A stretch of 64,000 bases of DNA from Pseudomonas corrugata (GTDB lineage: Bacteria; Pseudomonadota; Gammaproteobacteria; Pseudomonadales; Pseudomonadaceae), in contig NZ_LHVK01000005.1 of NCBI RefSeq assembly GCF_001269905.1, positions 124,001-188,000 of the forward strand, in the 5' to 3' direction. A program made the translations under genes and the position numbers. Shown one piece after another: positions 46,299-56,637 of the stretch. The notes under the pieces were generated by a model. The model had not been told where the DNA came from, did not search any database, and saw only the letters and a list, made by a program, of their open reading frames with translations. Each line of letters starts with the position of its first letter. Position 1 is the stretch's first letter.

Positions 46299-47336
46299 AT
46301 GCAGATGAAAGTCATCGACCCCACCTATGAGCTGGCGCTGGTTTCGCCATTCCTACTGCAGACCTTGGCCGAAGTCGTGGCGGACAAAGGTTTCGATGCC
46401 GCCAGTCTGTGTCGCGGCCTGGGGTTCGGCCTCGACGATCTGCAGGATCCCGCCCAGCGCATTTCCCATCGCCAGGCCGTGGTCATGATTCAACGAGCAC
46501 TCAAGCTGTTGCCGGATCAGGGACTGGGGCTGTGGGTCGGCGACCGCAACGTGCTCGGTACCCTGGGTCTGCTGGGGCATGTGTTGTCGCTGTGCGAAAC
46601 CCTGCGCGATGCCTTTGCCCTGGGGATCCGTTATCAACACACCACCGGCGGCATCGCAGTGAGCAGTGTCGAAGAAACCGCTGACCGGATCATGGTCGAC
46701 GCAACCTGTCGCTTGCCCTTCGTCGAGGTCCAGGTGTTTGCGGTCGAAGAATTCTTCGCCAGCCTGATGGTGTATGGTCGGGCACTGGCGGGCCCGGATT
46801 TCAGGCCCCAAGCCGTGGAGTTCATGCACGCGGCGCCGTCCTATGCCTTGGAGTACCAACGGGTCCTGGGACCGGATGTGCGCTTCGGTTGCCGATACAA
46901 TCGCATGCTGATCGACCTCCACTGGCTGGACGTGCGCCTGCCCAATCATCATCCGCTGGCCCTGCGCCAGGCATTGGCCTTGCTGGAACAGGAAGCGGCC
47001 GAGGTCCATCAGAAGATCGATCTGATCCAGGCAGTGGAGCGTGCGATTGCCCGGGACCTGACCCGGGGCAGTCACATCGAGAAAATAGCCGGCGACCTCA
47101 ACATGAGCGGTCGCACCCTGCGACGGCGCCTGACCGAGCACAACCTGACGTTCGAAACCTTGCTCGAACAGGTGCGTCGCGGCCGGACGCTGAGCTTGCT
47201 GGCCAACCCCGAACTGTCCATCGAGCGCATCACCGAAGAGGTTGGCTACAGCGACGTACGCAGCTTCCGCCGGGCCTTCCGACGCTGGACCGGAATGAGC
47301 CCCAGTGCATTTCGCAGCGAGGCGGCCGAGAGCTAG
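46299..47336 (+). CDS. AraC-family regulator with arabinose-binding-like N-terminal domain
   Basis: A 345-aa regulator. Residues 20-210 fit the AraC_binding_2/OruR-type ligand domain, and two C-terminal HTH motifs are clear: IEKIAGDLNMSGRTLRRRL and SIERITEEVGYSDVRSFRRA, ending FRRWTGMSPSAFRSE. Divergent from the SphA-type gene and probably its activator; in P. aeruginosa SphR-SphA has this arrangement, with sphingosine as inducer. That parallel is suggestive, not proof of the ligand here. Confidence 0.9.
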   Translation: MQMKVIDPTYELALVSPFLLQTLAEVVADKGFDAASLCRGLGFGLDDLQDPAQRISHRQAVVMIQRALKLLPDQGLGLWVGDRNVLGTLGLLGHVLSLCETLRDAFALGIRYQHTTGGIAVSSVEETADRIMVDATCRLPFVEVQVFAVEEFFASLMVYGRALAGPDFRPQAVEFMHAAPSYALEYQRVLGPDVRFGCRYNRMLIDLHWLDVRLPNHHPLALRQALALLEQEAAEVHQKIDLIQAVERAIARDLTRGSHIEKIAGDLNMSGRTLRRRLTEHNLTFETLLEQVRRGRTLSLLANPELSIERITEEVGYSDVRSFRRAFRRWTGMSPSAFRSEAAES

Positions 47337-47381
47337 TGGCCAGATAGCCCCCTCACCATCAATACCGGCTGACCCAGCGTT

Positions 47382-47404
47382 TTCGCGAGCAAGCCCGCTT
47401 CCAC
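47382..47404 (-). repeat. Single REP half (degenerate)
   Basis: tcgcgagcaagcccgcttcc, no partner. Confidence 0.5.
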
Positions 47405-47459
47405 AAGGGATGTGCATGGCTGTGAACTGACTGGTGGTGCTTGTCAGAAAAAACCGACA

Positions 47460-47477
47460 GGAGTACAAATGTACTCC
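47460..47477. promoter_or_regulatory. LexA2 operator overlapping the lexA2 start codon
   Basis: GGAGTAC-AAAT-GTACTCC, a perfect 7-bp inverted repeat around 4 bp, contains GTAC-N4-GTAC. P. putida LexA2 is known to bind GTAC-N4-GTGC. The site contains both the Shine-Dalgarno (AGGAG) and the ATG at 47469, so bound repressor would cover the translation start of lexA2 and block its operon. Confidence 0.75.
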
Positions 47478-48086
47478 ATGACGACTCTCACTCCCCGCCG
47501 CACCGCCATCCTGACCTTCATCCGCGAACGTATCGCCGAACAGGGCCAGCCTCCCAGCCTCGCTGAAATCAGCGAGGCGTTCGGTTTCGCCTCCCGCAGC
47601 GTGGCCCGCAAGCATGTGCTGGCGTTGACCGAAGCCGGTTTTATCGAAGTCAATCCGCACCAGGCCCGAGGCATCCGCTTGCTGAACCAGCCGCGGCGGC
47701 CCGAGCTGCTGGACGTGCCGGTGCTGGGGCGCGTGGCCGCCGGCCGGCCGATCGGCGCCGATGCCGAGGTTCACGACCGCCTGATGCTGGACCCGGCGAT
47801 TTTCACCCGGGCACCGGATTACCTGCTGCGGGTCCAGGGCGACTCGATGATCGGCGACGGCATCCTCGACGGCGACCTGGTGGGTGTCCAGCGCACGCCC
47901 CAGGCCGCGAACGGACAGATCGTGGTGGCGCGGCTCGACGGTGAAGTCACCATCAAGCGCTTTGAGCGAGTCGGCGAGCGGGTGCGCTTGCTGCCGCGCA
48001 ATCCGGCCTATCAGCCGATCATCGTCGAGGCCGACCAGGACCTGGCGATAGAAGGGGTGTTCTGTGGCCTGTTGAGGCAAGGCTGA
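47469..48086 (+). CDS. lexA2: LexA-family repressor LexA2 of the mutasome cassette
   Basis: A 205-aa SOS repressor. The HTH lies at residues 30-50 (SLAEISEAFGFASRSVARKH); the self-cleavage site is Ala91-Gly92 in GRVAAGRP and the catalytic dyad Ser126 (GDSMIGDG) and Lys163 (GEVTIKRF). RecA filaments would trigger cleavage and release lexA2-imuA-imuB-dnaE2. It is the second, diverged LexA of pseudomonads. ATG 47469 has AGGAG at proper spacing; ATG 47478 is too far from it. Overlaps imuA by one base. Confidence 0.94.
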   Translation: MYSMTTLTPRRTAILTFIRERIAEQGQPPSLAEISEAFGFASRSVARKHVLALTEAGFIEVNPHQARGIRLLNQPRRPELLDVPVLGRVAAGRPIGADAEVHDRLMLDPAIFTRAPDYLLRVQGDSMIGDGILDGDLVGVQRTPQAANGQIVVARLDGEVTIKRFERVGERVRLLPRNPAYQPIIVEADQDLAIEGVFCGLLRQG

Positions 48087-48715
48087 TGGGCGCGGTCGTT
48101 GCGCTGGACACGCTGTTCAATGGCGGCCAGGTCTGGAAAGGCCGGCCTGCGCCTCCGGCCGCCAGTCCGCAACCCACCGGCCATGCCGCACTGGACGCGG
48201 CATTGCCCAGTGGTGGCTGGCCGGAAGCAGCGTTGACGGAAATCCTTCTCGCCGCGCCGGGCCTGGGCGAGTTGCAACTGGTGTGGCCGACCCTGGCGCG
48301 ACTGTCTGCGCAAGGGGAGCGGATCGTGCTGGTGGCACCGCCGTTCGTGCCCTATCCCCAGGCCTGGCAGAGCGCCGGGGTGGACCTGAGCCAACTGTCG
48401 GTGATCCGGGCCGATGAGCGCGATGCCCTGTGGGCCGCTGAACAATGCCTGCGTTCGGGCAGTTGCGGGGCGGTGCTGTGCTGGCCACGCCAGGCGGACG
48501 ATCGTGCCTTGCGTCGCCTGCAAGTGGCCGCGGAAACCGGCCAGACCCTGGCGTTCGCCTGGCGTCCTGTCCAGGAAGCCATCAATCCGTCGCCGGCCGC
48601 CCTGCGCATTGTCATCGATGCCGGGCCCGGACAACTGCGCGTGCTTAAATGCCGCGGTGGTTTGGTCCGTTCGGCACCGATTGCCTTTGCCCACACCACG
48701 CCAACAGAGCATTGA
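48086..48715 (+). CDS. imuA: Translesion synthesis-associated protein ImuA
   Basis: A 209-aa RecA-like/SulA-related protein that helps assemble the ImuB-DnaE2 mutasome. It starts MGAVVALDTLFNGGQVWKG, with TGHAALDAALPSGGWPEAAL, the family's RecA-like loop; a full Walker A is absent as usual for this short class. The start overlaps the lexA2 stop (TGATG). Confidence 0.9.
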   Translation: MGAVVALDTLFNGGQVWKGRPAPPAASPQPTGHAALDAALPSGGWPEAALTEILLAAPGLGELQLVWPTLARLSAQGERIVLVAPPFVPYPQAWQSAGVDLSQLSVIRADERDALWAAEQCLRSGSCGAVLCWPRQADDRALRRLQVAAETGQTLAFAWRPVQEAINPSPAALRIVIDAGPGQLRVLKCRGGLVRSAPIAFAHTTPTEH

Positions 48716-48722
48716 GGTTGCG

Positions 48723-50144
48723 ATGCGCTGGGTCTGTATCCTCTTTCCGCAATTGGCGTTGGACGCTGCGCTGCGTCAGCGCCCCGATCCAGAGGAGCCC
48801 CTGGCGCTGTTGACCGGCCCGGCCCAGCGTCGGGTGCTGCAAGCGGTCAACGAGCCCGCACGGGCCCTGGGCCTGCGTCCCGGTCAGACCATGGCCGCCG
48901 CCCAGGCCCTGAGCAAAGGCTTTGCCACCGCTGAGTACGACGCGGCGCAGATCGAGCACTGGCAACAGTTCCTGGCGGCCTGGGCCTACCGGTTCAGCTC
49001 CCAGGTCAGCGTGCATTACCCGCGCACGGTGCTGTTCGAGATCGAGTCGAGCCTGGGCCTGTTCGGGCCCTGGCCGGTCTTCGAGGCACGGCTGCGGGCC
49101 GAACTGACAGAGTTGGGGTTTCGTCATCGCATCGTCGCGGCCCCGAACCCGGTGGCGGCGCGAGTGCTCGCCAATGCCCATGACGCCTTGGTGGTACCGG
49201 ATGCCGAGAGCCTGCAACAACGCCTGTGGCAAATGCCGGTGGATCGGATCGGCCTGCCCCCCGACGTCGCCACGGCATTGTCGCGCATGGGGCTGCGCTG
49301 CCTGGAACAGGTCCAGGACTTGCCTCGGCACACGCTGGCACGGCGCTTCGAAGCCCAGGTCCTCAAACACCTCGACGCATTGATCGGCAGTCGCACCCTG
49401 GCGCTGTCGTTCTACCTGCCGCCGGACCGTTTCGATGTGCGCATCGAACTCAACTACGACGTCCAGTCCCATCAGGCGCTGCTGTTCCCGTTACGCCGGC
49501 TGACCGGTGACCTGTCGGCCTTCCTGTGTGGCCGGGACAGTGGCGTGCAGCGTTTTGACCTGCACCTGGAACACGCCGGGTTGCCGGACACGATCATCAA
49601 GGTCGGCCTGCTCAGTGCCGAGCGGGACCCCTCGATGCTCTTCGAACTGGCCCGTGGCCGTCTGGAACAGGTGCAGGTCGAGGCGCCAGTGCGTGGCTTT
49701 CGCTTGTGCGCCGAGGACCTGCCGAGCTTCGTGCCCCAGCGCCTGGAGCTGTTCGATGAGCGTCCCCAGCAGTCCTTGCCTTGGGAGCAACTGCGGGAGC
49801 GGTTGCGCGCACGGTTGGGGGACGAGGCGGTTCAGGGCCTGGGGTTTCGCGACGACCATCGACCGGAGTGTGCCTGGCAGATGACACCTCAGCCCCGGCC
49901 CCAGGCCAGCGTGGTGCGCAGCGGTGTGCAGCGTCCCGGCTGGCTGCTGGACGAACCCCAGGCGTTGCCGGAAGGTCAGGTGCGCGTCCTCATGGGCCCG
50001 GAGCGCCTCGAGACCGGCTGGTGGGACGGCGCCGACGTGCGCCGCGATTACTACCTGGTCGAAACCCGTGGGGGGCAACGGGGCTGGGCTTATCGACCGG
50101 TGGGCGAGGGTGGTCCGCTATGGTTGCAGGGCTGGTTCGCATGA
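48723..50144 (+). CDS. imuB: Y-family polymerase-like protein ImuB
   Basis: A 473-aa Y-family homologue that lacks the catalytic acidic residues and acts as the hub joining DnaE2 to the beta clamp. It begins [20 protein letters not shown]: the usual active-site Asp/Asp-Glu pair is replaced ([14 protein letters not shown] in place of SIDE). C-terminal region carries the clamp-binding part. The gene lies 7 bp after imuA and overlaps dnaE2 by 4 bp (ATGA). Confidence 0.92.
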   Translation: MRWVCILFPQLALDAALRQRPDPEEPLALLTGPAQRRVLQAVNEPARALGLRPGQTMAAAQALSKGFATAEYDAAQIEHWQQFLAAWAYRFSSQVSVHYPRTVLFEIESSLGLFGPWPVFEARLRAELTELGFRHRIVAAPNPVAARVLANAHDALVVPDAESLQQRLWQMPVDRIGLPPDVATALSRMGLRCLEQVQDLPRHTLARRFEAQVLKHLDALIGSRTLALSFYLPPDRFDVRIELNYDVQSHQALLFPLRRLTGDLSAFLCGRDSGVQRFDLHLEHAGLPDTIIKVGLLSAERDPSMLFELARGRLEQVQVEAPVRGFRLCAEDLPSFVPQRLELFDERPQQSLPWEQLRERLRARLGDEAVQGLGFRDDHRPECAWQMTPQPRPQASVVRSGVQRPGWLLDEPQALPEGQVRVLMGPERLETGWWDGADVRRDYYLVETRGGQRGWAYRPVGEGGPLWLQGWFA

Positions 50145-53100
50145 ACGTCGACTATGCCGAACTGCATTGCCTGTCGAATTTCAGTTTCCAGCGTGGTGCC
50201 TCCAGCGCATTGGAACTGTGTCGCCGGGCCAGCCAACAAGGCTATCGGGCACTGGCGATCACCGACGAGTGCACGTTGGCCGGCATCGTTCGCGCCTGGC
50301 AAGCGGCCAAGGAACTGAACCTGCAATTGATCGTCGGCAGCGAGATCCGGATCGAACACGGTCCGAAACTGGTGCTGCTGGTGGAAAATCTTGAAGGCTA
50401 CCAAGCCTTGTGCCGGTTGATCACCCGTGCCCGCCGTCGTAGCGAGAAGGGCCACTATCGCATCGTGCGGGAAGACTTCGACGACCCCATGCCAGGGTTG
50501 TTGGTGCTGTGGGTACCCGATGGCAAAGACGCCGAAGAGCAGGGCCGCTGGCTTCAGTCGGTCTTCGCCGGGCGCCTGTGGCTGTCGGTCCAGTTGCACT
50601 GCGGACAGGACGACCGGCGTCGCCTGGCCGACTTGCTGGCGCTGGCGGACCGCCTGACACTGCCTGCTGTCGCCACGGGCGATGTGCACATGCACGTGCG
50701 CGGTCGTCGCGCCTTGCAGGACACCATGACCGCCATCCGGCATCACGTCACGGTGGCCGAGGCCGGCCAACGCCTGCACCCCAACGGCGAGCGCCATCTG
50801 CGTAGTCTCCAGGCCCTGGCTGATCTCTATCCCCGCAGATTGCTCGATGAAACCCTGGTGATCGCCCGGCGTTGTACCTTCGACCTGGGTCAGTTGCGCT
50901 ATGAATACCCTCGGGAGTTGGTGCCCGAGGGGCATGATCCGGCGTCGTGGTTGCGGGAACTGACCGAGCGGGGCCTGCGCGAGCGCTGGAAGAAAGGTGT
51001 GGAGGAGCGGATTCGGCGACAGATCGACACCGAGCTGGAACTGATCGCCGAGTTGGGCTACGACAGCTACTTCCTCACCGTGCAGGACATCGTCAGCTTT
51101 GCCCGCCAGCGCAACATTCTCTGCCAGGGGCGCGGGTCGGCGGCCAACTCGGCGGTGTGTTATGCCCTGGGCATCACCGAAATCGACCCGAGCCGAACCA
51201 ACCTGTTGTTCGAGCGGTTCCTGTCCCGAGAGCGCAACGAGCCGCCGGACATTGACGTGGATTTTGAACATGAGCGCCGCGAAGAGGTGTTGCAATACGT
51301 CTTCCAGCGCTACGGTCGCCATCGCGCAGCACTGACGGCAGTGGTCAGCAGTTACCATGGCGCCGGGGCGGTGCGGGACGTCGCCAAGGCCCTGGGCCTG
51401 CCACCGGATCAGGTCAACGCATTGGCCGACTGTTGCGGTCGCTGGAGCGATGAGGCGCCTCCCGTGGAGCGTCTGCGCGAGGGTGGTTTCGACCCGGACA
51501 CTCCGATCTTGCGCCGGGTGCTGGGCCTGACCCAGCAACTGATCGGCTTTCCCCGGCACCTGTCCCAGCATCCCGGCGGCTTCGTGATTTCCCAGCAACC
51601 CCTGGATACCCTGGTGCCGGTGGAAAACGCCGCCATGGCCGAGCGCACCATCATCCAGTGGGACAAGGACGACCTGGATGCGGTCGGGCTGTTGAAAGTG
51701 GATATCCTGGCCCTGGGCATGCTCAGCGCAATCCGTCGGTGTTTCGATTTGATCGAGCACTATCGGGGGCAGCGATACACCTTGGCGGGTTTACCCCGTG
51801 AAGATACCGCCACCTTCGAGATGATCAGCCGTGCGGACACCATCGGTGTGTTCCAGATTGAATCACGGGCGCAGATGGCGATGTTGCCCAGGCTCAGGCC
51901 CAAGAGTTTCTACGACCTGGTGATCGAAGTGGCGATCGTGCGGCCGGGGCCGATCCAGGGCGGCATGGTGCACCCGTACCTGAAGCGGCGAAATGGAGAG
52001 GAAGCCGTCACCTACCCGTCGCAAAAACTGGAGGTAGTGCTCGGGCGTACCCTGGGCATTCCGTTATTCCAGGAGCAGGTCATGCAGATCGCCATCGTGG
52101 CGGCCGACTATACCCCCGGCGAAGCGGACCAGTTGCGCCGTTCCATGGCCGCCTGGAAACGTCACGGCGGGCTTGAGCCGCACCGCGAGCGCCTGGCAGA
52201 GGGGATGGAGCGCAACGGCTACACCGCCGAATTCGCCGCGCAGATCTTCGAACAGATCAAGGGCTTCGGCAACTACGGTTTCCCGGAGTCCCACGCCGCC
52301 AGTTTCGCCTTGCTGACCTATGCCAGCAGCTGGCTCAAATGCCACGAGCCGGCAGCGTTCGCCTGCGCCCTGATCAACAGTTGGCCCATGGGGTTCTACA
52401 GTCCGGACCAGATCCTGCAGGATGCCCGCCGGCATCAATTGCAGATCCGTCCGGTGGACGTGCGCGCCAGCGATTGGGATTGCAGTCTCGAGCCTCTGGA
52501 GGGGCGGCAACCGGCGATCCGCATGGGCTTGCGTCTGATCAAAGGCTTTCGTGAAGACGATGCCCGGCGTATCGAGGCGGCCCGTCTGCAGCGGGCGTTC
52601 AGTGACGTGGCCGACCTGGGCGAGCGCGCGCAACTCGATGCCCGTGCCCAGGCGCAATTGGCTGACGCCGGGGCCTTGCGTGGTTTGGCCGGTGATCGCC
52701 ATCGTGCGCGTTGGGAAGTGGCCGGTGTGGAAAAGCAATTGGGTCTGTTTGCCGGGCTGCCCCGCCAGGAAGAACCGTCGGTGAATCTGCCCAAGCCCTC
52801 GCTGGGGGAGGACCTGTTCGCCGACTACGCCACCCTTGGCACAACACTGGGTCCTCATCCTCTGGCCTTGTTGCGGCCTGAACTGCGTGCCCGACGCTGT
52901 CGCAGCTCGCGGGAGTTGCAGGGGGTGGAACATGGCCGCAATGTCAGCGTCGCCGGGCTGGTCACTGGTCGCCAGCGCCCCGGCACGGCCAGTGGCGTGA
53001 CCTTCGTTACCCTGGAAGATGAATTCGGCAACCTCAACGTGGTGGTCTGGCGCGACCTGGCGGAGCGTCAGCGCAAGGTCCTGGTGGGCTCGCAGTTGCT

Positions 53101-53218
53101 TCGGGTCGATGGGCGCTGGGAAAGCGTCGGCGAAGTCCGTCACCTGATTGCCGGGCGCTTGAGCGACCTGACCGGGTTGCTGGCGGGCATCAACGTGCGC
53201 AGCCGCGATTTTCGCTGA
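50141..53218 (+). CDS. dnaE2: Error-prone DNA polymerase III alpha subunit DnaE2
   Basis: A 1025-aa C-family polymerase for damage-induced mutagenesis. It has an N-terminal PHP domain ([18 protein letters not shown]), catalytic aspartates in [15 protein letters not shown] near residue 370 after [16 protein letters not shown], helix-hairpin-helix motifs and a C-terminal OB domain ([20 protein letters not shown]). The clamp-binding C-terminal tail of replicative DnaE is absent, as in other DnaE2. ATG 50141 overlaps the imuB stop; a much longer upstream reading frame is shadow of imuB. Confidence 0.96.
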   Translation: MNVDYAELHCLSNFSFQRGASSALELCRRASQQGYRALAITDECTLAGIVRAWQAAKELNLQLIVGSEIRIEHGPKLVLLVENLEGYQALCRLITRARRRSEKGHYRIVREDFDDPMPGLLVLWVPDGKDAEEQGRWLQSVFAGRLWLSVQLHCGQDDRRRLADLLALADRLTLPAVATGDVHMHVRGRRALQDTMTAIRHHVTVAEAGQRLHPNGERHLRSLQALADLYPRRLLDETLVIARRCTFDLGQLRYEYPRELVPEGHDPASWLRELTERGLRERWKKGVEERIRRQIDTELELIAELGYDSYFLTVQDIVSFARQRNILCQGRGSAANSAVCYALGITEIDPSRTNLLFERFLSRERNEPPDIDVDFEHERREEVLQYVFQRYGRHRAALTAVVSSYHGAGAVRDVAKALGLPPDQVNALADCCGRWSDEAPPVERLREGGFDPDTPILRRVLGLTQQLIGFPRHLSQHPGGFVISQQPLDTLVPVENAAMAERTIIQWDKDDLDAVGLLKVDILALGMLSAIRRCFDLIEHYRGQRYTLAGLPREDTATFEMISRADTIGVFQIESRAQMAMLPRLRPKSFYDLVIEVAIVRPGPIQGGMVHPYLKRRNGEEAVTYPSQKLEVVLGRTLGIPLFQEQVMQIAIVAADYTPGEADQLRRSMAAWKRHGGLEPHRERLAEGMERNGYTAEFAAQIFEQIKGFGNYGFPESHAASFALLTYASSWLKCHEPAAFACALINSWPMGFYSPDQILQDARRHQLQIRPVDVRASDWDCSLEPLEGRQPAIRMGLRLIKGFREDDARRIEAARLQRAFSDVADLGERAQLDARAQAQLADAGALRGLAGDRHRARWEVAGVEKQLGLFAGLPRQEEPSVNLPKPSLGEDLFADYATLGTTLGPHPLALLRPELRARRCRSSRELQGVEHGRNVSVAGLVTGRQRPGTASGVTFVTLEDEFGNLNVVVWRDLAERQRKVLVGSQLLRVDGRWESVGEVRHLIAGRLSDLTGLLAGINVRSRDFR

Positions 53219-53355
53219 GCCCGTTGTCATCTGGCCACGGGTGCTTTTGGCTCGGCCGGCATGAAACCAAATGCCAACCTTGCGCTCGAAGGTCTGAGCA
53301 CAAGGGGCTCGCGACTTGCCGATTCCCAGCAGCCATTCGAGGTTCAGAGTCGCCC

Positions 53356-55467
53356 ATGCAGTTCTTATCCCAGCCTCACGGATGTCCCGGGTGGGACGGT
53401 GAAATGGCCCGGCGCATCCGGGCGTACGATTGGCGCCAGACCGAACTGGGCCCTATCGAACATTGGTCCGCCAGCTTGCGCAGTGCTGTCCAGGTATTGC
53501 TGGCTTCACCCTTGCCGATGGTCATGTTATGGGGTCGCCAGGGCTTCATGATCTACAACGACGCCTACGCCGAGTTCGCTGGCGGGCGTCATCCCTATCT
53601 GTTGGGCTGCGCGGTGGAACTGGGCTGGCCGGAAGTGGCCGAGTTCAATCGTCACGTGCTGGACGTATGCCTGGCCGGAGGCACGTTGTCCTATCGCAGC
53701 AAGGAACTGGTCCTGTTGCGTGATGGCAAGCCCGAAGATGTGTGGATGGACCTTTTCTACAGCCCGGTGCCTGGCGATGATCAGGCTCCCGCCGGGGTGC
53801 TGGCAATTGTTGTGGAAACCACCGAGCTGGTCTTGTCAGAGCGGGCTCGCCAGGCAGCGGAACGCAGTTATCGCGCCGTCAATGAACGCATCCAGCTGGC
53901 CCTTTCGGCCGGGCCACTGCTGGGCTCGTTTGTCTGGGATGTCCAAGCCGATACGCTGTCCGGCGACGAGCGTTTCGCCCGCACTTTCGACTATCCGCCA
54001 GACACGCCGCTGGAGGCATTGCCCATCGAGATTGCCCGCCAACGTATCCACCCCGATGACCTCGATGAGGTCAATCAGCGCATTGAACTGACCTTGCGCA
54101 CGGGGTCGCCCTTGAATGTCGAATACCGGGTGCGTCGTCCCGAAGGCGATGACCTGTGGGTGCAGGCCAGCGGTCGATGCGAGTTCGATGCGTTGGGCGA
54201 GCCACTGCGTTTCCCCGGTGTGCTGATTGACATCAACGAACGCAAGACCGCCGAGGCGTCGCTGCTCAGATTTACCCGTGACCTGGAACAGCGGGTCGCC
54301 AATGAGGTCCAGGCGCGGCTGGCGGCCGAAGAGCAGTTGCGCCAGTCGCAAAAACTCGAGGCTATTGGCGGCCTCACCGGCGGCGTCGCCCATGACTTCA
54401 ACAACCTGCTGCAAGTGATCGCTGGCAACCTGCACTTGCTGGCACGTCACGAGCCGGACAATGCCAATGTGCAGCGCAGGATCAGTGCCTCCATCGAGGC
54501 GGTGGAGCGGGGCGCCAAGCTGTCATCGCAACTGCTGGCCTTTGCCCGCCGCCAGCCGCTGTCGCCGGCGGTCTACAACCCACGTCGCATCTATGACGAC
54601 CTGGAGGAGTTGCTGCAACGTGCCTTGGGCGAGACCATCCGGATCGAAGTGACCCTGCCCGACGAGCCCTGGTGCATCCATGTGGATCGCAACCAGCTGG
54701 AAAATGCCCTGCTGAACCTGGCGATCAATGCCCGCGATGCCATGGGTGGCGAAGGCACCATCCAGATACGGGGCGAGAACATCGTGCTCGACGAAGTCTC
54801 CTGTGCCGGCAAAGGCATCCCGGCGGGTGACTATGTGCGGTTGTCGGTGATCGACAGTGGCACAGGCATGCCGCCGGATATTCTCAGCCAGGTATTCGAG
54901 CCGTTTTTCACCACCAAGAGCGATGGCCAGGGCACCGGGTTAGGCCTGAGCATGGTGTTCGGGTTCGTCAAGCAGAGCGGCGGGCATATCGAGATAACCA
55001 GCGACCTGGGCCAGGGCACGCGGGCGCAGATGTACTTTCCTCGCAGCTTGCAGCCTGAAGCCAGAGAGCAGCCCCACGACTACACGCCTCAGCCCGGCAG
55101 ACATGAGACGATCATGGTGGTGGAGGACAACGATGCGGTGCGCAGTGCATCGGTGGAGTTGCTTGAGCAGTCCGGCTATAGAACCCTCACTGCTGTCAAC
55201 GCCGATGCGGCCATGAAGCTGTTGCTCGAAGGCGCCAAGGTAGACCTGATTTTCACCGATGTGGTCATGCCCGGCCTGATCAAGAGTTCCGACCTGGCGG
55301 CCTGGGCCAAGGTGCAGACGCCACCAGTGCCGGTACTGTTCACGTCAGGTCACACACGGGACATCATTTCCCGCAACCATCAACTGAGCCCCGACACCCA
55401 TCTGCTGGGTAAACCCTATGGGCCGGAAGCGTTGACCCGTATGGTCCGGTCGGTGCTTGGCGGTTGA
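53356..55467 (+). CDS. Hybrid sensor histidine kinase/response regulator
   Basis: A 703-aa signalling protein without membrane helices. Two PAS domains (residues about 30-160 and 180-320) are followed by HisKA with phospho-accepting His346 in GGVAHDFNNLLQV, an HATPase_c domain (NLAINARDAM, VIDSGTGMPPDIL, GQGTGLGLSMVFGFVKQ) and a receiver with Asp635 in LIFTDVVMPG. The first PAS starts DWRQTELGPIEHWS, frequent in bacteriophytochrome-like soluble kinases. Input signal unknown. Start at ATG 53356 is uncertain, with only GAGG 14 bp upstream. Confidence 0.9.
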   Translation: MQFLSQPHGCPGWDGEMARRIRAYDWRQTELGPIEHWSASLRSAVQVLLASPLPMVMLWGRQGFMIYNDAYAEFAGGRHPYLLGCAVELGWPEVAEFNRHVLDVCLAGGTLSYRSKELVLLRDGKPEDVWMDLFYSPVPGDDQAPAGVLAIVVETTELVLSERARQAAERSYRAVNERIQLALSAGPLLGSFVWDVQADTLSGDERFARTFDYPPDTPLEALPIEIARQRIHPDDLDEVNQRIELTLRTGSPLNVEYRVRRPEGDDLWVQASGRCEFDALGEPLRFPGVLIDINERKTAEASLLRFTRDLEQRVANEVQARLAAEEQLRQSQKLEAIGGLTGGVAHDFNNLLQVIAGNLHLLARHEPDNANVQRRISASIEAVERGAKLSSQLLAFARRQPLSPAVYNPRRIYDDLEELLQRALGETIRIEVTLPDEPWCIHVDRNQLENALLNLAINARDAMGGEGTIQIRGENIVLDEVSCAGKGIPAGDYVRLSVIDSGTGMPPDILSQVFEPFFTTKSDGQGTGLGLSMVFGFVKQSGGHIEITSDLGQGTRAQMYFPRSLQPEAREQPHDYTPQPGRHETIMVVEDNDAVRSASVELLEQSGYRTLTAVNADAAMKLLLEGAKVDLIFTDVVMPGLIKSSDLAAWAKVQTPPVPVLFTSGHTRDIISRNHQLSPDTHLLGKPYGPEALTRMVRSVLGG

Positions 55468-55563
55468 TCGCGCTGCCGCAAACAAATGGAACCGAAGCCG
55501 TCGCGTTCCCTTCGAATGATCAAGGCCGGTCATCAACCCGGTCTCAGTCACGAAGAGGTGCCC

Positions 55564-55833
55564 ATGAACGATGATCGTGCAAACACTGCGCAACAAGGTC
55601 AGACACAGAACCCGTCACCACGCAACGACCCGGCTATCGATCCCCAACTGCCTGGTGCCAGGCCGATCAGCCCGGCTGGAGCGGACCAGGCCCAGAGCGC
55701 TGCAGAGGAGGTCGATCAGAAGAAACACCACCAGGAAAATGACAACACCTTCAGTCCTGGCTTCAAGCCCGATCCTGACCGGCCGAAGTCCGGCGATGAC
55801 ACTGACGCCGATATCGACACCGACGGCGGCTGA
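55564..55833 (+). CDS. Small hydrophilic hypothetical protein
   Basis: An 89-aa acidic, Pro/Asp/Gln-rich protein (MNDDRANTAQQGQTQNPS ... DTDADIDTDGG) expected to be disordered. I know no function. ATG at 55564 follows GAAGAGGTGCCC, and an intrinsic terminator follows the stop, both supporting a real gene. Confidence 0.65.
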   Translation: MNDDRANTAQQGQTQNPSPRNDPAIDPQLPGARPISPAGADQAQSAAEEVDQKKHHQENDNTFSPGFKPDPDRPKSGDDTDADIDTDGG

Positions 55834-55849
55834 TCGACCTGCGCAAGAA

Positions 55850-55880
55850 AGGCTCGTCCTCCTGGAGGGCGAGCCTTTTT
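55850..55880 (+). terminator. Intrinsic terminator
   Basis: An 11-bp stem with one G-U pair (55850-55860 with 55866-55876) followed by TTTTT, placed 17 bp after the small acidic gene and facing the DUF4142 gene. Confidence 0.85.
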
Positions 55881-55900
55881 ACGTTCACTGCCAGGAAAAA

Positions 55901-56422
55901 CTACTTGCTGGGGTGTGCGGCCTGGAGTTTCTTGGCCAGTTCCAGATGGTGCTGCAGATCCGGCAGCATCTTCTGGGCGAACGCCTTGAGCTCGGTATTG
56001 CCGGGCTTCTTGTCGTCCGTCACGGTCTCGGCTTCTTTCTTGAACAGGGTGATGGTTTCTTCGTGGGCCTTGACCTGATTGTTGGCATAGGCGGCATCGA
56101 AGGATTCATCGCGCATATCGAGAATCTTGGCCTTTGCCTTTTTCACCAGTGTGGTTTCGTCCGGCACTTCGATGTCGTGCTTTTTCGCCAGGGTCATCAA
56201 CTCCTGGTTGGCTTTGGTGTGGTCGGAAATCATCTTGTTGGCGAACTCCTTGACGTCCGCCGATGCGCTTTTTTCCAGCGCCAGTTTGCTGGTTTCGATT
56301 TCCGCAATGCCACCGGCTGCCGCGTTGTCGACAAAGTCGTTGGAGCTCGCGGCCCATGCCATGCCCATGCTGGTACTCAGGGCAACTGCCAGGCCGAGTT
56401 GACGCAGGGTAAATCCGTCCAT
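55901..56422 (-). CDS. DUF4142 domain protein, exported
   Basis: A 173-aa protein with a signal peptide (MDGFTLRQLGLAVALSTSMG... cut near AWA). The mature part is a ferritin-like DUF4142 helical bundle: NDFVDNAAAGGIAEIETSKL, DVKEFANKMISDHTKANQEL and FKKEAETVTDD. The family is common in envelopes of pseudomonads and is often stress-induced; function unknown. ATG at 56422 follows CGGAGAATACCT; the upstream in-frame ATG would destroy the leader pattern. Confidence 0.88.
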   Translation of the reverse strand: MDGFTLRQLGLAVALSTSMGMAWAASSNDFVDNAAAGGIAEIETSKLALEKSASADVKEFANKMISDHTKANQELMTLAKKHDIEVPDETTLVKKAKAKILDMRDESFDAAYANNQVKAHEETITLFKKEAETVTDDKKPGNTELKAFAQKMLPDLQHHLELAKKLQAAHPSK

Positions 56423-56637
56423 AGGTATTCTCCGAACAGGTTGTACAAGTGATCTTGATGTCACTGTTCAATGGAGGGCGACGTGAGGGCAAAGGTTTGA
56501 TCGCAAAGCGACACGGTACGACGAACGGTCGCCGCTGGTCGGATTGGCGGTCGACAGAACCCCGTCGGCAAGGCCATCCTGATGGTTGAGGCGCCCCTCG
56601 AAGGCGCCTGTCATTGACCGTCAGAAGGAGGTGTTCC

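Noticed and set aside
49781..50140. DnaE2 starting 120 codons earlier
   Set aside because: The extra codons overlap imuB out of frame and lack similarity to PHP domains; ATG 50141 overlaps the imuB stop in the usual ATGA manner.
53224..53355. Longer start for the hybrid kinase
   Set aside because: The 44 extra codons are low in family resemblance and have no RBS; kept ATG 53356, though that start is itself only moderately supported.
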